A stretch of 64,000 nt of DNA. Source: Salvelinus alpinus (lineage: Eukaryota > Chordata > Actinopteri > Salmoniformes > Salmonidae). The first letter of the stretch is position 1. Every line of letters starts with the position of its first letter. The position numbers were made by a program, and so were the translations under genes. The DNA lies in assembly GCF_045679555.1 (NCBI RefSeq), contig NC_092100.1:36418106-36482105 (forward strand), given 5' to 3'. Below, one piece after another: positions 1 through 11,975 of the stretch. The notes beneath the pieces were generated by a model. The model had not been told where the DNA came from. It did not search any database and saw nothing but the letters and a program-made list of their open reading frames with translations.

Positions 1-282
1 TAAATGCTGCGTTAACCCAACCCCTGAAGAGTCTTCTCACATTTCCTCCCTCCACTAAATAGTTGTGTGTGCTATTAACTAATATAAAACTTACTCTGAT
101 GATAGTGCCTTCTTGGGTGTGGGTGAATTGGATGTGATATGGAAGTAGCTACTTATTGTGTGGTTTGAACTGATGGTGTTGCTATGGGACTGTGACTAAC
201 TCAGCGGCTCACAACCTGGACAGGGTTGGTCGGAGCCACACACACACCTATTGTTGTGTTGTTTTTATTGCTCTTGTTGTAG

Positions 283-3200
283 GAGTGTATAGAGGAGGTG
301 GTGGGGTCTCCTATCCCTGACAGACAGCGGTCCAGCAGACTGTTCAGGTCTACCTCTGAGAGTTCAGATGAGCAGTCCGAACTAGACCTGTCCCACGGCA
401 AGAAGGATGCCTTTGTACTGGAGGTATGGCTGGCTGGGTGTCCTCTACTGTAGGGTGTGTGTGTACTGTAGGGTGGGTGTGTGTGTGTGTACTGTAGGGT
501 GGGTGTGTGTGTGTGTACTGTAGGGTGGGTGTGTGTGTGTGTACTGTAGGGTGGGTGTGTGTGTGTGTACTGTAGGGTGGGTGTGTGTGTGTGTACTGTA
601 GGGTGGGTGTGTGTGTGTGTACTGTAGGGTGGGTGTGTGTGTACTGTAGGGTGGGTGTGTGTGTGTACTGTAGGGTGGGTGTGTGTGTGTGTACTGTAGG
701 GTGGGTGTGTGTGTGTGTACTGTAGGGTGGGTGTGTGTGTGTACTGTAGGGTGGGTGTGTGTGTGTGTACTGTAGGGTGGGTGTGTGTGTGTGTACTGTA
801 GGGTGGGTGTGTGTGTACTGTAGGGTGGGTGTGTGTGTACTGTAGGGTGGGTGTGTTATGTTGGATGTGTAAATTGTAGTGTGTGGGCATAGTATAGGAT
901 GTGGTGTGTTAATGCATTTCTTCTCCTGTCTTCAGATTGATGACACTGATGCAGTAGAGGACATCCAATCCCTACTTACTGATGCCCCCATACCTGCAGG
1001 TATACACACTGTTCTACTAGAAATTGTATTTTCTATTCAACTCTGCTCTTTCACCATGTCCGTCCATCCGTCTGTCTCTCTCCAGGGTTCTACAGCTGTA
1101 ACACGGAGGTCATGCCTGGGATTCACAACTGGACTTCAGGACTACAGGTCAGACTAGCACACTGAAACACTACAACGACGACTACTACTACTTATTTCGC
1201 GATTTATAATATCTTACTCATTCTCTTCCATTCTTCCCAAGATGTTTACATCTGTCCGGGTCTACAGACTCAGTAATGCCAATCTGACCAACCAGGGCCT
1301 CAACAAGATCTTCACTGACCTCTGTGAGAACTTGCTCAAAGTAAGACCACACACAAGAGGGAAGCACGGGTTAGGCGTTGGTGTTCCTCTTACTTCCATA
1401 TTAAATTGATCTGTCTGCTTTTTATTTGTCTGTGTGTGTAGAGTCTATACTTTAAGCTGCGTTCCATGATCCCCTGCTGTCTTTGCCATCTGAACTTCAC
1501 TGTAGCTGTACCAGAAGAAGAACTCATACAGGTGAGAGGACATACATACCTGAGCACACCTCTCCTATCTTGTCCATCTTAACTTAGTTTTGGTCAGTAT
1601 CTTTATTTTACATTTGTGTCATTAAATGATAGCAACAAGGTAAAAAGAGTTTCATTCTCTCTCATTTTCTCACATCCCCTCTCCCCTCCAGGTGGCGGTG
1701 ACAGCCGTAGCCATGAGTTTTGACAAGGAGACTCAGCAGGCAGCAGACAGGGCTCTCACCAGGGGTCAGTATTCTGAAAGCCTATATGTCAAGGCTTAGA
1801 GATAAGGTTCTGGAGTTATGGCGAGCTGGAGAGATAAGACCCTCTACTTGAGTTGGTATACTCGGGTGGGTTGAGGGGGGAAAGAGATTGAACTCTGTGT
1901 GTTTGTTTGTTTTCCAGGGAGTGGTGAGAATGAGGAGCAGCTCCAGTTTTCTATGGAGCTGTGTGGAGAGTCAACCATCTCCAACAACCAGCCTACAGCC
2001 AAACCTTCAGGTACACCACCACACCTTACCCCTTATAACACCACACCTTACCCCTTATAACCTATAACCTTAACCACTAACAACCGCCTAACCTTTAACC
2101 TCCAATAACTATCCCTTAGCAGTCATAACATCAGAAACCCCCTAAGTACCTGTGTCCTCTCACCCTTGAAGCTCCCTTAACCCATAGTGTTCTATTCTGT
2201 CTTTTTCAATGTGTTCTGTGGTGGTTGTGTTAAATGTGAATTTACCACCTGAGACTGTATCACCAGGTAAATACTGTAACAGTATGCCCAGGTAAATCTT
2301 CTTTCAGGTATTTTAGACCTGCAGCTCTGTCTGTATGTCTAGAAGAGAAACAATCCTGCTCGTCATTGGTCTGGAGAGAGAGGAGGGGTTGAACTAAAAT
2401 GGCTGCCCTCCACATCAACCAAGACTAGAAGATGGGATTTAGGACTAGGGAACAAGATGTGGGTATAGGACCAGGTAGTAGGACTAGGGAATAGAACGTA
2501 GGAAAGGAAGTGTCTGAAGAGTCAACACACGTGGCGGTGGATCATGGCGGTGGATCATGTTGTGTGTGTGTGTGTGTGTCGACAGGTGTTCCTGAGAGTG
2601 CCATGGTCCACTCGTCTCGAGGTAGGCTCCCCCCCACACCCCACCCCATCCCACCCCCTACCTGCTGCCATGGCTACCACGGTCCTGTTTTAAGTTCTCA
2701 TCCTTACATTTTTTATTTTGTCCCGTGTTCTTTTCTTTATGTGCGTCTGTATTATGTTATATGTCATGTATGTATGCGGTTTTCGGTACGTGGTGTGTGT
2801 GTGTGCACGCGCGCATGTATGCGGTGTGGATGTTGTGTTCTCTCTGTGTGTGCATGTGTACGTGGGGTCTGTGTGTGCGTGCATGTATGTGGTGTGTGTG
2901 TGTTTTTCTCCAGCTCCCTCGGTTGATTACGGTTCCTTTGCAGACAGATGCAGCACCTGGCTAGAGCTGCTTAGGCTGAAAGCTCACACCATAAGACGAG
3001 GATCAGTTAAGACAAGTAGGAGGACACAGTTGCTAGCACACTCTGGTACACACACACACACAAATATACACATCCCTCCCCGCATGCCGCTGGGGGGTGG
3101 AGCGTCTCTAGCTGATTAGCTAGAGTGTGAAAGTTGAAGCCCCGCCCCTCAGAGGGATAGCCAACCAACAGCCAGTGTATAACCTCTGACTCGCAATAGT

Positions 3201-5404
3201 GACTGACATGGAGGAAGTAAACATCAAAGAGTATCTTAAAACATGCTTAAAACGCACTTAAAATGTCTCACTAAAGCTGGTGACTGGGGGAAATGCATTT
3301 TGATATTTCTGCACTACGTAAATAAACTTTCATAAACTGTGATATTAACTAGCATAATTAACTGGATTTAAATGTCACAACCCATCTCAAATCATACTGT
3401 ATCCCCTTTTATAATGCACTACTTCGGATCAGAGCCATATGGCAGATCCCTGTGTAATGCACTAACTGGGGAGTGATTTGAGATGCAGACTTAATGTTGT
3501 TCAAATTGTCTGTGAAGGTTCCTGGTCTGATTGAAGCATCATTCACTATGTTAAAAGATGGAACATCTTTCACACTCTGGCTTGTTTCAATCATTCTGCT
3601 TAGCAGACTGCCTTGTGTTTCTGTTCTGTATCGATCATACACACGCTAATTAAAAAAAAACGCACATAGGTACAGTGCCTTCAGAAAGTATTCATACCCC
3701 TTGACTTATTTCAAATTTTGTTACAGCCTGAATTCAACATGTATTAAATAATTGCCCCCCCCCCTCATTCATCTATATACAATACCCCATAATGACATGG
3801 TGAAAACATGTTTTCAGAAATTTTAGCAAATGTATTGAAAATAAAATACAGATATCTCATTTACATAAGTATTCACACCCCTGAGTCAATACTTTGTAGA
3901 AGCACCTATGGTGGCGATTACAGCTTTGAGTCGTCTTGGGTATGTCTGGATCAGCTTTGCACATCTGAATTTGGGAATTTTATCCCATTCTTCCTTACAG
4001 ATGTTCTCAAGCGCTCATAAGTTACATGGAGAGTGGCGGTGAACAGCAATCTTTAAGTCTCCACAGATTTTCAATGGGATTCAAGTTTGGGCTTTGGCTG
4101 AGCCACTCAACGACTCACATTCTTGTTCTGAAGCCATTGCAGCGTTGCTTTGGCTGTGTGCTTGGGGTCACTGTCCTGTTAGACTGGGGCGAAGATTTAC
4201 ATTCCAAGGTCGTTTGCACTCTGTATTTGGCTCCATTCGTTGTTCCTGCTTTTCCATTTCTCAACGATGGAGACCACTGTGCTCTTGGAAACTTTCAACA
4301 CTCTAGAAATTGTTTTATACCCTTCCCCAGATAGATTTGTGATGAGGCATATATCTCGGAGATCTACGGACAGTTCCTTGGACTTCATGGTATAGTTTCT
4401 GCTCTGACGTGCGCTGTCAACTGTGGAACCTTAAATAGTGTTTGTTTCTAAATCATGTCTAAACAATTGAATTGGCCACAGGTGGACTCCAATCAGGTTG
4501 TAGTGAAATCTCAAGGATGATCAAAGGAAATTCGATGCACTTGAGCTCAATTTGGAGTGTCATAGCAAAGGGATGTGAATACTTATACTGTATATCATTT
4601 TCAATACATTTGCAAATGATGGGGTATTGTGTGTAGATGGGTGATTTTTTGTTGTTGTATTTAATCAGTTTTGAATCCGGCTATAACAACAAAATGTTGA
4701 ATAAGTTAAGTGGTATGAATATTTTCTGAAGGCACTGTAAATACATACACGTGGCTGAGGCCTGGCCAGTGTTGAGGCTGTATGGCTGTTTGTCTGTCAC
4801 TGCCTGGCAGCTTACGCTTTCATCATTGTGATTATACTGTCACCATGCTGTCCTACTGTGCACACATGCTCACATACACACACAGCTTATAGTTTATATT
4901 CAAATTCCATGCACTCTGCATCCATTTTCTTCCAGCTCATAGCCCATCATGTCTGCTATTCTATTTAGCACCATCTAAAGGCTGAGTCTGTTATTGCCAT
5001 CCATTCCTGTTTTTTTTTCTCACTCCTTTTCTCTCCCCCCACCACCCCTCCTCCAGTCTCGTCTTCAGAGCGCTGCAGTCCTCTCCCAGAGGGGCGGTCC
5101 CGGTCGCTACGCTCCACCAGGTCGTTGCCGTGCGGTGCCCCTGTTACTGTGGTGAAGATGACTCCTCTGTCCTTCCTTCCCGGGACGCGCATTGTGAAAT
5201 ACTTGGGAATCATCAACATGTTCTTCATTAGGGAGACCACGTCACTACGAGAGGTACACGCATACACATGTTTGTGTGATAGATTCCTGAAGATGTCATC
5301 AGGGATGAATAGGACATTTTTACATGTTTCTGTGGTGTGCGTAGTCGGTTCCTCTGCTCGCTCATAGCAGTGATATCGCAATGGTTAGCATATTTCATAT
5401 TTAC

Positions 5405-5442
<38 letters not shown>

Positions 5443-5710
5443 GGAGGGGGGTGTAAGTGGCTTCCTCCATTCCTTCATAGCGGAGGTGTTTGCCATGGTC
5501 CGTGCCCATGTAGCAGCTCTGGGGGGCAACGCCTTAGTGTCATACAGCATGAAGGAGTGTGTCTTCATGGAAAACCCCAACAAGAACCAGGTACAAAAAC
5601 ACACACTGTTAATTTGCTCTGTTAGTTAAAGAACTGGAGGCCTATAGCATTACAAGATTTTCTCAAAGAACCAACCGGTTAAAGAACCTCATGTCTGTCC
5701 TCTCTCCCTC

Positions 5711-5775
<65 letters not shown>

Positions 5776-5935
5776 TTCTCTCCCTCTTGGTCTCTCTCTC
5801 TCTCTCCAGGCTCAGTGTCTGATTAATGTTAGTGGTGATGCTGTTATCTTCATCAGAGAATCAGACCAAGAGGCCATACCCCCTCTGTTGACCAGCAGAC
5901 AGACCAGCGGCACTGGAGCTGACGGGACCACATGA
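283..5935 (+). CDS. c2cd5: C2CD5 (C2 domain-containing protein 5), 3' part: last 12 coding exons
   Basis: The coding exons are 283-423, 936-999, 1086-1147, 1242-1340, 1442-1531, 1692-1764, 1918-2010, 2586-2621, 2914-3015, 5057-5253, 5444-5590 and 5810-5935 (stop TGA). All have AG/GT boundaries and compatible phases, giving 409 codons plus stop. I recognise the family from stretches such as [52 protein letters not shown] and [16 protein letters not shown]2CD5 (CDP138) is a C2-domain phosphoprotein known from insulin-stimulated GLUT4 vesicle traffic. The N-terminal C2 domain lies left of the window. What is present is a Ser/Arg-rich linker and the conserved C-terminal part; the segment FLPGTRIV...[10 protein letters not shown] resembles YbjQ-like folds. 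Intron 3016-5056 carries a Tc1-like insertion. The short exon 2586-2621 is the least certain, although its phase fits. Confidence 0.93.
452..858. repeat. GT-rich minisatellite, unit about 20-24 bp
   Basis: About 18 tandem copies of a unit built on TACTGTAGGGTGGG followed by a variable (GT)n run. Unit length varies only through the GT run. It lies in a C2CD5 intron and gives a spurious minus-strand ORF of Thr-His-Pro repeats. Confidence 0.9.
3673..4737 (-). mobile_element. Tc1-like DNA transposon, about 1.07 kb, degraded
   Basis: The termini CAGTGCCTTCAGAAAG and its complement before 4737 are inverted repeats, flanked by TA on both sides. The minus strand retains Tc1 transposase N-terminal pieces ([30 protein letters not shown]) interrupted by stops and frameshifts. 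It sits in the intron between C2CD5 exons 2914-3015 and 5057-5253 and is inactive. Confidence 0.9.
5410..5443. repeat. (GT)n microsatellite forming a C2CD5 splice acceptor
   Basis: About 15 GT dinucleotides run directly into TTAG and the exon at 5444. The usual C/T-rich tract of the acceptor is therefore a GT tract. Confidence 0.85.
5704..5808. repeat. (TC)n microsatellite forming the last C2CD5 acceptor
   Basis: A TC run of about 70 bp plus further CT-rich sequence leads into CTCCAG just before the final coding exon at 5810. It acts as an oversized polypyrimidine tract. Confidence 0.85.
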
Positions 5936-6815
5936 CACACACTTGAGTCTAGCCATCCAAATAATCGTGATTTGTGTCTGCCTTAAACAGATGGAACGTC
6001 TTAAGGTTAGGTAGGACCCCACAAATTACACATGCAAACAAACACACAGTTGACAAGTTGGAGAAGTTGTCTCTCATTGTCCATTGAGTTACTCTACAGA
6101 AGCCATTTAGAGAGGCAGTCTGTCATTTCTCTCTCTGTTTTTGATATAATAGACATTCCAAAACATGTTGAAGCTATCCCTCTCCATCCAGTCTCAGCAG
6201 TCACTAGCCGGCCATGCTAAAGCAGACAAGGTATTCATTGATAGACAGCTCCGTACAGGGTAGTCACTACTGTAGATGGCCATGGTAGAGAACTAAATTG
6301 TAGAAATAAGTGTTTTAATTGTCTGTCAGACGATATTTGGGCTAACACACACGCCCTGTGGACAGCCTCCTGCCATCCTCCTGGCTGTCATGACTGCAGC
6401 CTTCCAGGTCTCCATACTACTGAACTCTCCTGTCTTTAACGATCATGTAAATGCTGGAAAACAAAACTAATTGCGATGACACATTTTTGTTCATTGTTTA
6501 GATGCTACTTGTGTTTGTGTAAATGTGTGCTACAATCAGATTTGAGTATTTTTATAATGTAAAATTATATTCGTCAAGTCTAATGAAATTCTGGAAGTTT
6601 GATTTATATGGTGTAAGAGAAGTAAGGGTACAGTGATCTGTTCTACTGTTAATGAATATAACCAGTCTCTCTTTCGCTGTATGACTTGAATGTACGTACA
6701 TACATACATAGACTGTGTTGCTTAGTGTCTGCATGTATCTGTTATTGCCATGACTGTCTGTCTGCTCGTTGCCTGAGATGATCAGTCCTGCACAATAAAC
6801 TAAACTAGTCCTGTT
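5936..6815 (+). other. c2cd5: C2CD5 3' untranslated region with candidate poly(A) signal
   Basis: There is no further coding similarity after the TGA at 5933-5935. The first canonical AATAAA on this strand is at 6794-6799, followed by a T/G-rich stretch, so the transcript probably ends near 6815. A second AATAAA near 7053 lies inside an interspersed repeat and is a less likely end. Confidence 0.6.
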
Positions 6816-6825
6816 GACTAGTCAC

Positions 6826-7072
6826 TTTATTCCTAGTTATATGTACATATCTGCCTCAATTGCCTCATGCCTTCGCACATCGACTCGGTGCTGGTACCCC
6901 ATGTATATGTACACGTTATCGCTACTCATTGTGTATTTATTATTACGTGTTACTACTTTTCTATTATTTCTGTTTTCTTTCCCTCTGCATTGTTGGGAAG
7001 GGCCCGTAACTATTTTACTGTTAGTCTACACCTGTTGTTTACGAGGCATGTGATGAATAAAATGTAATTTGA
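6826..7072 (+). mobile_element. 3' tail of a non-LTR retrotransposon
   Basis: The block ends in TCTACACCTGTTGTTTACGA, then GAATAAAATG and an ATTTGAT-type tail. The same tail recurs at 24610-24690, and a related tail occurs in reverse orientation at 53938-53965. Only the 3' end is present; the exact LINE clade cannot be assigned by eye. Confidence 0.6.
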
Positions 7073-7078
7073 TACAGT

Positions 7079-7736
7079 GAAAAACAGCTTGCCAGTGCCT
7101 GTTCCTGCCTCAATGTCAAAGCAGATAACATCGCTTTGAAATCATGATTCATTTGTAAACGAGAAAAGACAAGTTTGGTGTTTGAGGCCGCACGTATAAC
7201 GTCAAGCTCAGGACCAGAGCTACGTGATTTAGGGCTAAGACGGTACAGTATGAAGATGGGCAGAAACTGCTTCTCCAATATAAATCCCTGATCAAGTTGT
7301 AGGCGATGTCATGGGGACGTTGGCTAGCTAAGCTCATGCCTATGCGCAGTTCGACGTGTGCAGGTTGATGTGCAGGTTGTCAAATCAGACACACCTTCGA
7401 TGTATAGTTTTTGACTAAAATGAAACATGTCAGTGTGTCACTTTCACGGGGTTGGAGTGATAACATGTCCAACTACTGAAGATATTGGCTCCAATCTAAG
7501 TTGTTCCTTTAGATTGAGAAAATGTACAAATAAGGAAGAATGTTTCACTTATCTCGTTGACTTCTCTAACCCCAGACCACGGCCTGGTCTTTTTCGTAAA
7601 TGTTCCCGGGAGTCTCGTGATGTTGCGCCTCTGGGTTTAGAAACTCTGGGTTTAGGGTGTCTATCCTGCGCATGTGCTGCAGTCTTTTCCTTTCCTCCCT
7701 GAACATTTTCATCCACCTGTAGCGACGTGTCTCCAC
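7079..7736. other. Intergenic sequence, no gene seen
   Basis: No exon-like conservation is visible. The text has the character of an old interspersed repeat, including CpG-containing segments near 7570-7660, but no termini are recognisable. Confidence 0.4.
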
Positions 7737-9190
7737 TAGAGGTCGACCGATTTATGATTTTTCAACGACGATACCGATTATTGGAGGACCAAAAAATCAG
7801 ATACCGATTAATCGGCTGATTTGTATTTGTAATAATGACAATTACAACAATACTGAATGAACACTTATTTTAACTTAATATAATACATCAATAAAATCTA
7901 TTTAGCCTCAAATAAATAATGAAACATGTTCAATTTGGTTTAAATAATGCAAAAACAAAGTGTTGGAGAAGAAAGTAAAAGTGCAATATGTGCCATGTAA
8001 GAAAGCTAATGTTTAAGTTCCTTGCTCAGAACATGAGAACATATGAAAGCTGGTGGTTCCTTTTAACATGAGTCTTCAATATTCCCAGGTAAGAAGTTTT
8101 ATGTTGTAGTTATTATAGGAATTATAGGACTATTTCTCTCTATACGATTTGTATTTCATATACCTTTGACTATTGGATGTTCTTATAGGCACTTTAGTAT
8201 TGCCAGTGTAACAGTATAGCTTCCATCCCTCTCCTCGCTGCTACCTGGGCTCGAACCAGAAACACATCGACAACAGCCACCCTCGAAGCAGCGTTACCCA
8301 TGCAGAGCAAGGGGAACAACTACTCCAAGTCTCAGAGCGAGTGACGTTTGAAACGCTATTAGCGCGCACCCCGCTAACTAGCTAGCCATTTCACATCGGT
8401 TACACCAGCCTAATCTCGGGAGTTGATAGGCTTGAATTCATAACAGCAGAGCTGCTGGCAAAAATCACGAAAGTGCTGTTTGAATGAATGCTTACGAGCA
8501 TGCTGGTGCCCACCATCGCTCAGTCAGACTGCTCTATCAAATCATAGATTTAATTATAACATAACACACAGAAATATGAGCCTTAGGTCATTAATATGGT
8601 TGAATCCGGAAACTATCATCTCGAAAACAAAACATTTATTCTTTCAGTGAAACGGAACTGTTCCATATTTTATCTAACGGGTGGCATCCATAAGTCTAAA
8701 TATTCCTGTTACATTGCACAACCTTCAATGTTATGTCATAATTATGGTTAGGTACACGTTGGAGCAACGACAGTCCTTTTTCGCAAATGCGCACTGCATC
8801 GATTATATGCAACGCAGGACACGCTAGATAAACTAGTAATATCATCAACCATGTGTAGTTATAACTAGTGATTATGATTGATTGATTGTTTTTTATAAGA
8901 TAAGTTTAATGCTAGCTAGCAACTTACCTTGGCTTCTTACTTCATTCGCGTAACAGGCGGGCTCCTCGTGAGGCAGGTGGTTAGAGCGTTGGACTAGTTA
9001 ACCGCAACGTCGCTCTATCGAATCCCCGAGCTGACAAGGTAAAAACCTGTTGTTCTGCCCCTGAACAAGGCAGTTAACCAACTGTTCCCCGGTAGGCCGT
9101 CATTGTAAATAAGAATTTGTTCTTAACTGACTTGCCTAGTTAAATAAAGCTTAAATAAAAAATGTAATATTAACACCATGATGAAAACAT
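7737..9190. mobile_element. hAT-type repeat carrying an inserted SINE
   Basis: The left end has the motif GAGGTCGACCGATTTATGAT followed by CGATACCGATTA and CCGATTAATCGG blocks typical of a dispersed fish hAT-type element. No intact transposase reading frame is visible. A HpaI SINE sits at 8957-9166. The right boundary is not well defined. Confidence 0.5.
8957..9166 (+). mobile_element. HpaI-type SINE (salmonid, tRNA-derived)
   Basis: The tRNA-like head (GTGGTTAGAGCGTTGGACTA ... ATCGAATCCCCGAGCTGAC) is followed by the HpaI body (GTTCTGCCCCTGAACAAGGC, GGCCGTCATTGTAAATAAG) and the 3' tail CTAGTTAAATAAAG. This family is restricted to salmonids, which fixes the lineage. The head is slightly diverged. 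Confidence 0.93.
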
Positions 9191-9294
9191 CACTACAACA
9201 ACAACAACCCTGTCTGGGCATGCTCAGTCTCTAACACTCTCCACCTTGCTCTCTCTGTTTTCCACTCTCCTCCCCTGGTATCCCTGGTATCCAG

Positions 9295-9488
9295 GGAGTT
9301 TCTTCTCCTGGAGACAGGGTTCCTGTATGTGCTCATCGCCCCATTGAAGTCTGTACCAGGGTGGTTGTGGGGCAGAGAGCATGACCATGTGACCCTCAGG
9401 TTGATCTGCTAGCTGCTTTTCAGAATGATGTTCGCCTCCGGAGTCCTCAAACTCACATCACACTGCCCTACCTGGTGGGGCCTCACAG
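9295..9488 (+). pseudogene. lmf2: LMF2 (lipase maturation factor 2) single-exon relic
   Basis: A 194-bp exon with a preserved CCAG acceptor and GT donor reads EFLLLETGFLYVLIAPLKS ... DHVTLRLIC[18 protein letters not shown] ... [13 protein letters not shown]2, an ER membrane lipase chaperone relative, has the closely similar [25 protein letters not shown] here. The conserved Trp codon (expected TGG) is TAG, an in-frame stop near 9411. No other LMF2 exon is visible on either side, and transposons abut it, so I call a dead remnant. Strand and position relative to MIOX and PPP6R2 match the mammalian gene order. Confidence 0.85.
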
Positions 9489-9615
9489 GTAGCAGTGTAC
9501 GGATCTCTCTCTATCCCTGATGTACTCCTAAGACTCAGTGTATCGCTATGCCCCTGGCCTGTGTACGTGTCTCTCTAATGTGGTTGTATGTATTTATCGC
9601 TCTATCCCTGATGTA

Positions 9616-11090
9616 CACTACCGGTCAAAAGTTTTAGAACACCTACTCATTCAAGGGTTTTTCTTTATTTTGACTATTTTCTATATTGTAGAATAATAGT
9701 GAAGACATCAAAACTATGAAATAACACATAAGGAATCATGTGGTAAACAAAAAAGTGTTAAACAAATCAAAATATATTTTATATTTGAGATTCTTCAAAT
9801 AGCCACCCTTTGCCTTGATGACAGCTTTGTACACACTTGGCATTCTCTCAACCAGCTTTATGAGGTAGTCACCTGGAATGCATTTCAATTAACTGGTGTG
9901 CCTTGTTAAAAGTTAATTTGTGGAATTTATTTCCTTCTTAATGCGTTTGAGCCAATCAGTTGTGTTGTGACAAGGTAGGGGTGGTATACAGAAGATAGCC
10001 CGATTTGGTAAAAGTCCAAGTCCATATTATGGCAAGAACAGCTCAAATAAGCAAAGAGAAACGAAAGTCTAACATTACTTTAAGATATGAAGGTCAGTCA
10101 ATATGGAAAATGTCAAGAACTTTTAAAGTTTCTTGAAGTGCAGTCGCAAAAACCATCTAGCGCTATGATTAAACTGGCTCTCATGAGGACCGCCATAGGA
10201 ATGGAAGACCCAGAGTTAGCCCCGCTGCAGAGGTTAAGTTCATTAGAGTTAACTGCACCTCAGATTGCAGCCCAGATAAATGCTTCACAGAGTTCAAGTA
10301 ACAGACACATCTCAACATCAACTGTTCAGAGGAGACCGTGTGAATCAGGCCTTCATGGTCGAATTGCTGCAAAGAAACGACTACTAAAGGACACCAATAA
10401 TAATAAGAGACTTGCTTGGGCCAAGAAACACAAGCAATGGACATTAGACCGGTGGAAATCTGTCCTTTGGTCTGGAGTCCAAATTGGAGATTTTGGGTTC
10501 CAACCGCTGTGTCTTTGTGAGACGCGGTGTGGGTGAACGGATGATCTCCGCATGTGTATTTCCCACCGTAAAGCATGGAGGAGGAGGTGTTATGGTGTGG
10601 GGGTGCTTTGCTGGTGACACAGTCTGTGATTTATTTAGAATACAAGGCACACTTAACCAGCATGTCTACTGCAGCATTCTGCAGCGATACGCCATCCCAT
10701 CTGGTTTGCGCTTAGTCCCACTATCATTTGTTTTTCAACAGGACAATTACCCAACACACTTCCGGGCTGTGTAAGGGCTATTTTACCAAGGAAAGTGATG
10801 GAGTGCTGCATCAGATGACCTGCCCTCCACAATCCCTGACCTCAACCAAATTGAGATGGTTTGGGATGAGTCGGTGCGCAGAGTGAAGGAAAATCAGCCA
10901 ACAAGTGCTCATGCTGTGGAAACTCCTTCAAGATTGTTGGAAAAGCATTCCAGGTGAAGCCGGTTGAGAGAATGCCAAGAGCGTGCAAAGCTGTCAAGGC
11001 AAAGGGTGGCTATTTGAAGAATCTCAAATATATCATATATTTTGATTTGTTTAACACTTATTTGGGTACTACATGATTACTTGTGTCATA
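9616..11090 (+). mobile_element. Tc1-like transposon with degraded transposase, right end lost
   Basis: The left end CACTACCGGTCAAAAGTTTT is preceded by TA. A transposase frame starts at the ATG at 10029 (MARTAQISKEKRKSNITLRY) and is broken by several stops and frameshifts. The C-terminal catalytic region is recognisable ([32 protein letters not shown]). The element breaks off near 11090 before the expected right terminal repeat, next to a hAT remnant. Confidence 0.92.
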
Positions 11091-11097
11091 CCTTGTA

Positions 11098-11975
11098 GGG
11101 GTGTACTGGTACACGTATTTGTACTGAACCATTCGGTAAGGGCCCTCTGAACCAGAAAATATACATAAAAAAATATTTACAAAATAAAAACACTAGGCCT
11201 ATAGGCTATGCCCACGCTGCTTTGTATGCCTCTTGAGAAAATCAGAGATGATAAAAACATTTAAGGCTATTCCGTTAAAACAACTAGATCCTATCCTCAC
11301 TTTGTAATCAAAATTATAATCTTAATTGCTGCATTTCAAACTATCCGTTTGAGAGGCGCAGCCGGGAACTAGTTCTGTACAGCGGTAAGTAGTGGGGTCG
11401 ATAAACCAGGAGGATTCTCCATTGTCGTTTAAATCTACAGTTTGGGAACATTTAGTCTTCCCAGTAGATTACAATGGAGATGGACAGAGAGAGTTTGTCG
11501 CCACTGCTCAACGAGAATAGCCTATACAGCTGCCAACAACACAAACATGTTGACACATTTACGCTGACATCACCCCAGTATTCATACCACCAGAACAAGA
11601 CGAAAACACAATAACAACACAACTTTGTCTCCCCTCTGCTGTCGAGCAGCTATTTGCAGCTGATTCTGACCGGTCCAAAGAAATTACAAGAGCGAAAGGT
11701 TGGGCCTACATTTATAGCTGCGGATATGCGCCCATTCTTCAGTTTTAAGAAGAAGAAAAAAATTCAGCCTCTCGTGAAAGTGCTCGAGCCACATTACGAA
11801 CTTCACCTTCTCGCACCCATTTCAGAATAACAGGTCCTAGCCACTCTATATAAGCTAAAGCCGAAGTTGTCAATGAATTTGCCAACGCACCAGGTGTTTT
11901 GCTTACTACAGATGGATGGACCTCCAGGGTTACAGAGAGCTACTTAACAGTGACAGCCCATCACAATAACCTGTA
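11098..11975 (+). mobile_element. hAT transposon remnant (transposase fragment)
   Basis: It begins with GGGTGTACTGGTACACG. Near 11875-11965 one frame reads NEFANAPGVLLTTDGWTS RVTESYLTVTAH, containing the TDGWTS signature of hAT/ZBED transposases. Upstream frames hold FIAADMRPFFSF-like pieces separated by frameshifts. It is degraded and nonfunctional. Confidence 0.8.

Noticed and set aside
201-890. 229-codon minus-strand Thr/His/Pro ORF
   Set aside because: It spans a GT-rich minisatellite and overlaps a real C2CD5 exon on the other strand.
10181-10576. 131-codon minus-strand ORF
   Set aside because: Antisense shadow of a Tc1-like transposase remnant.
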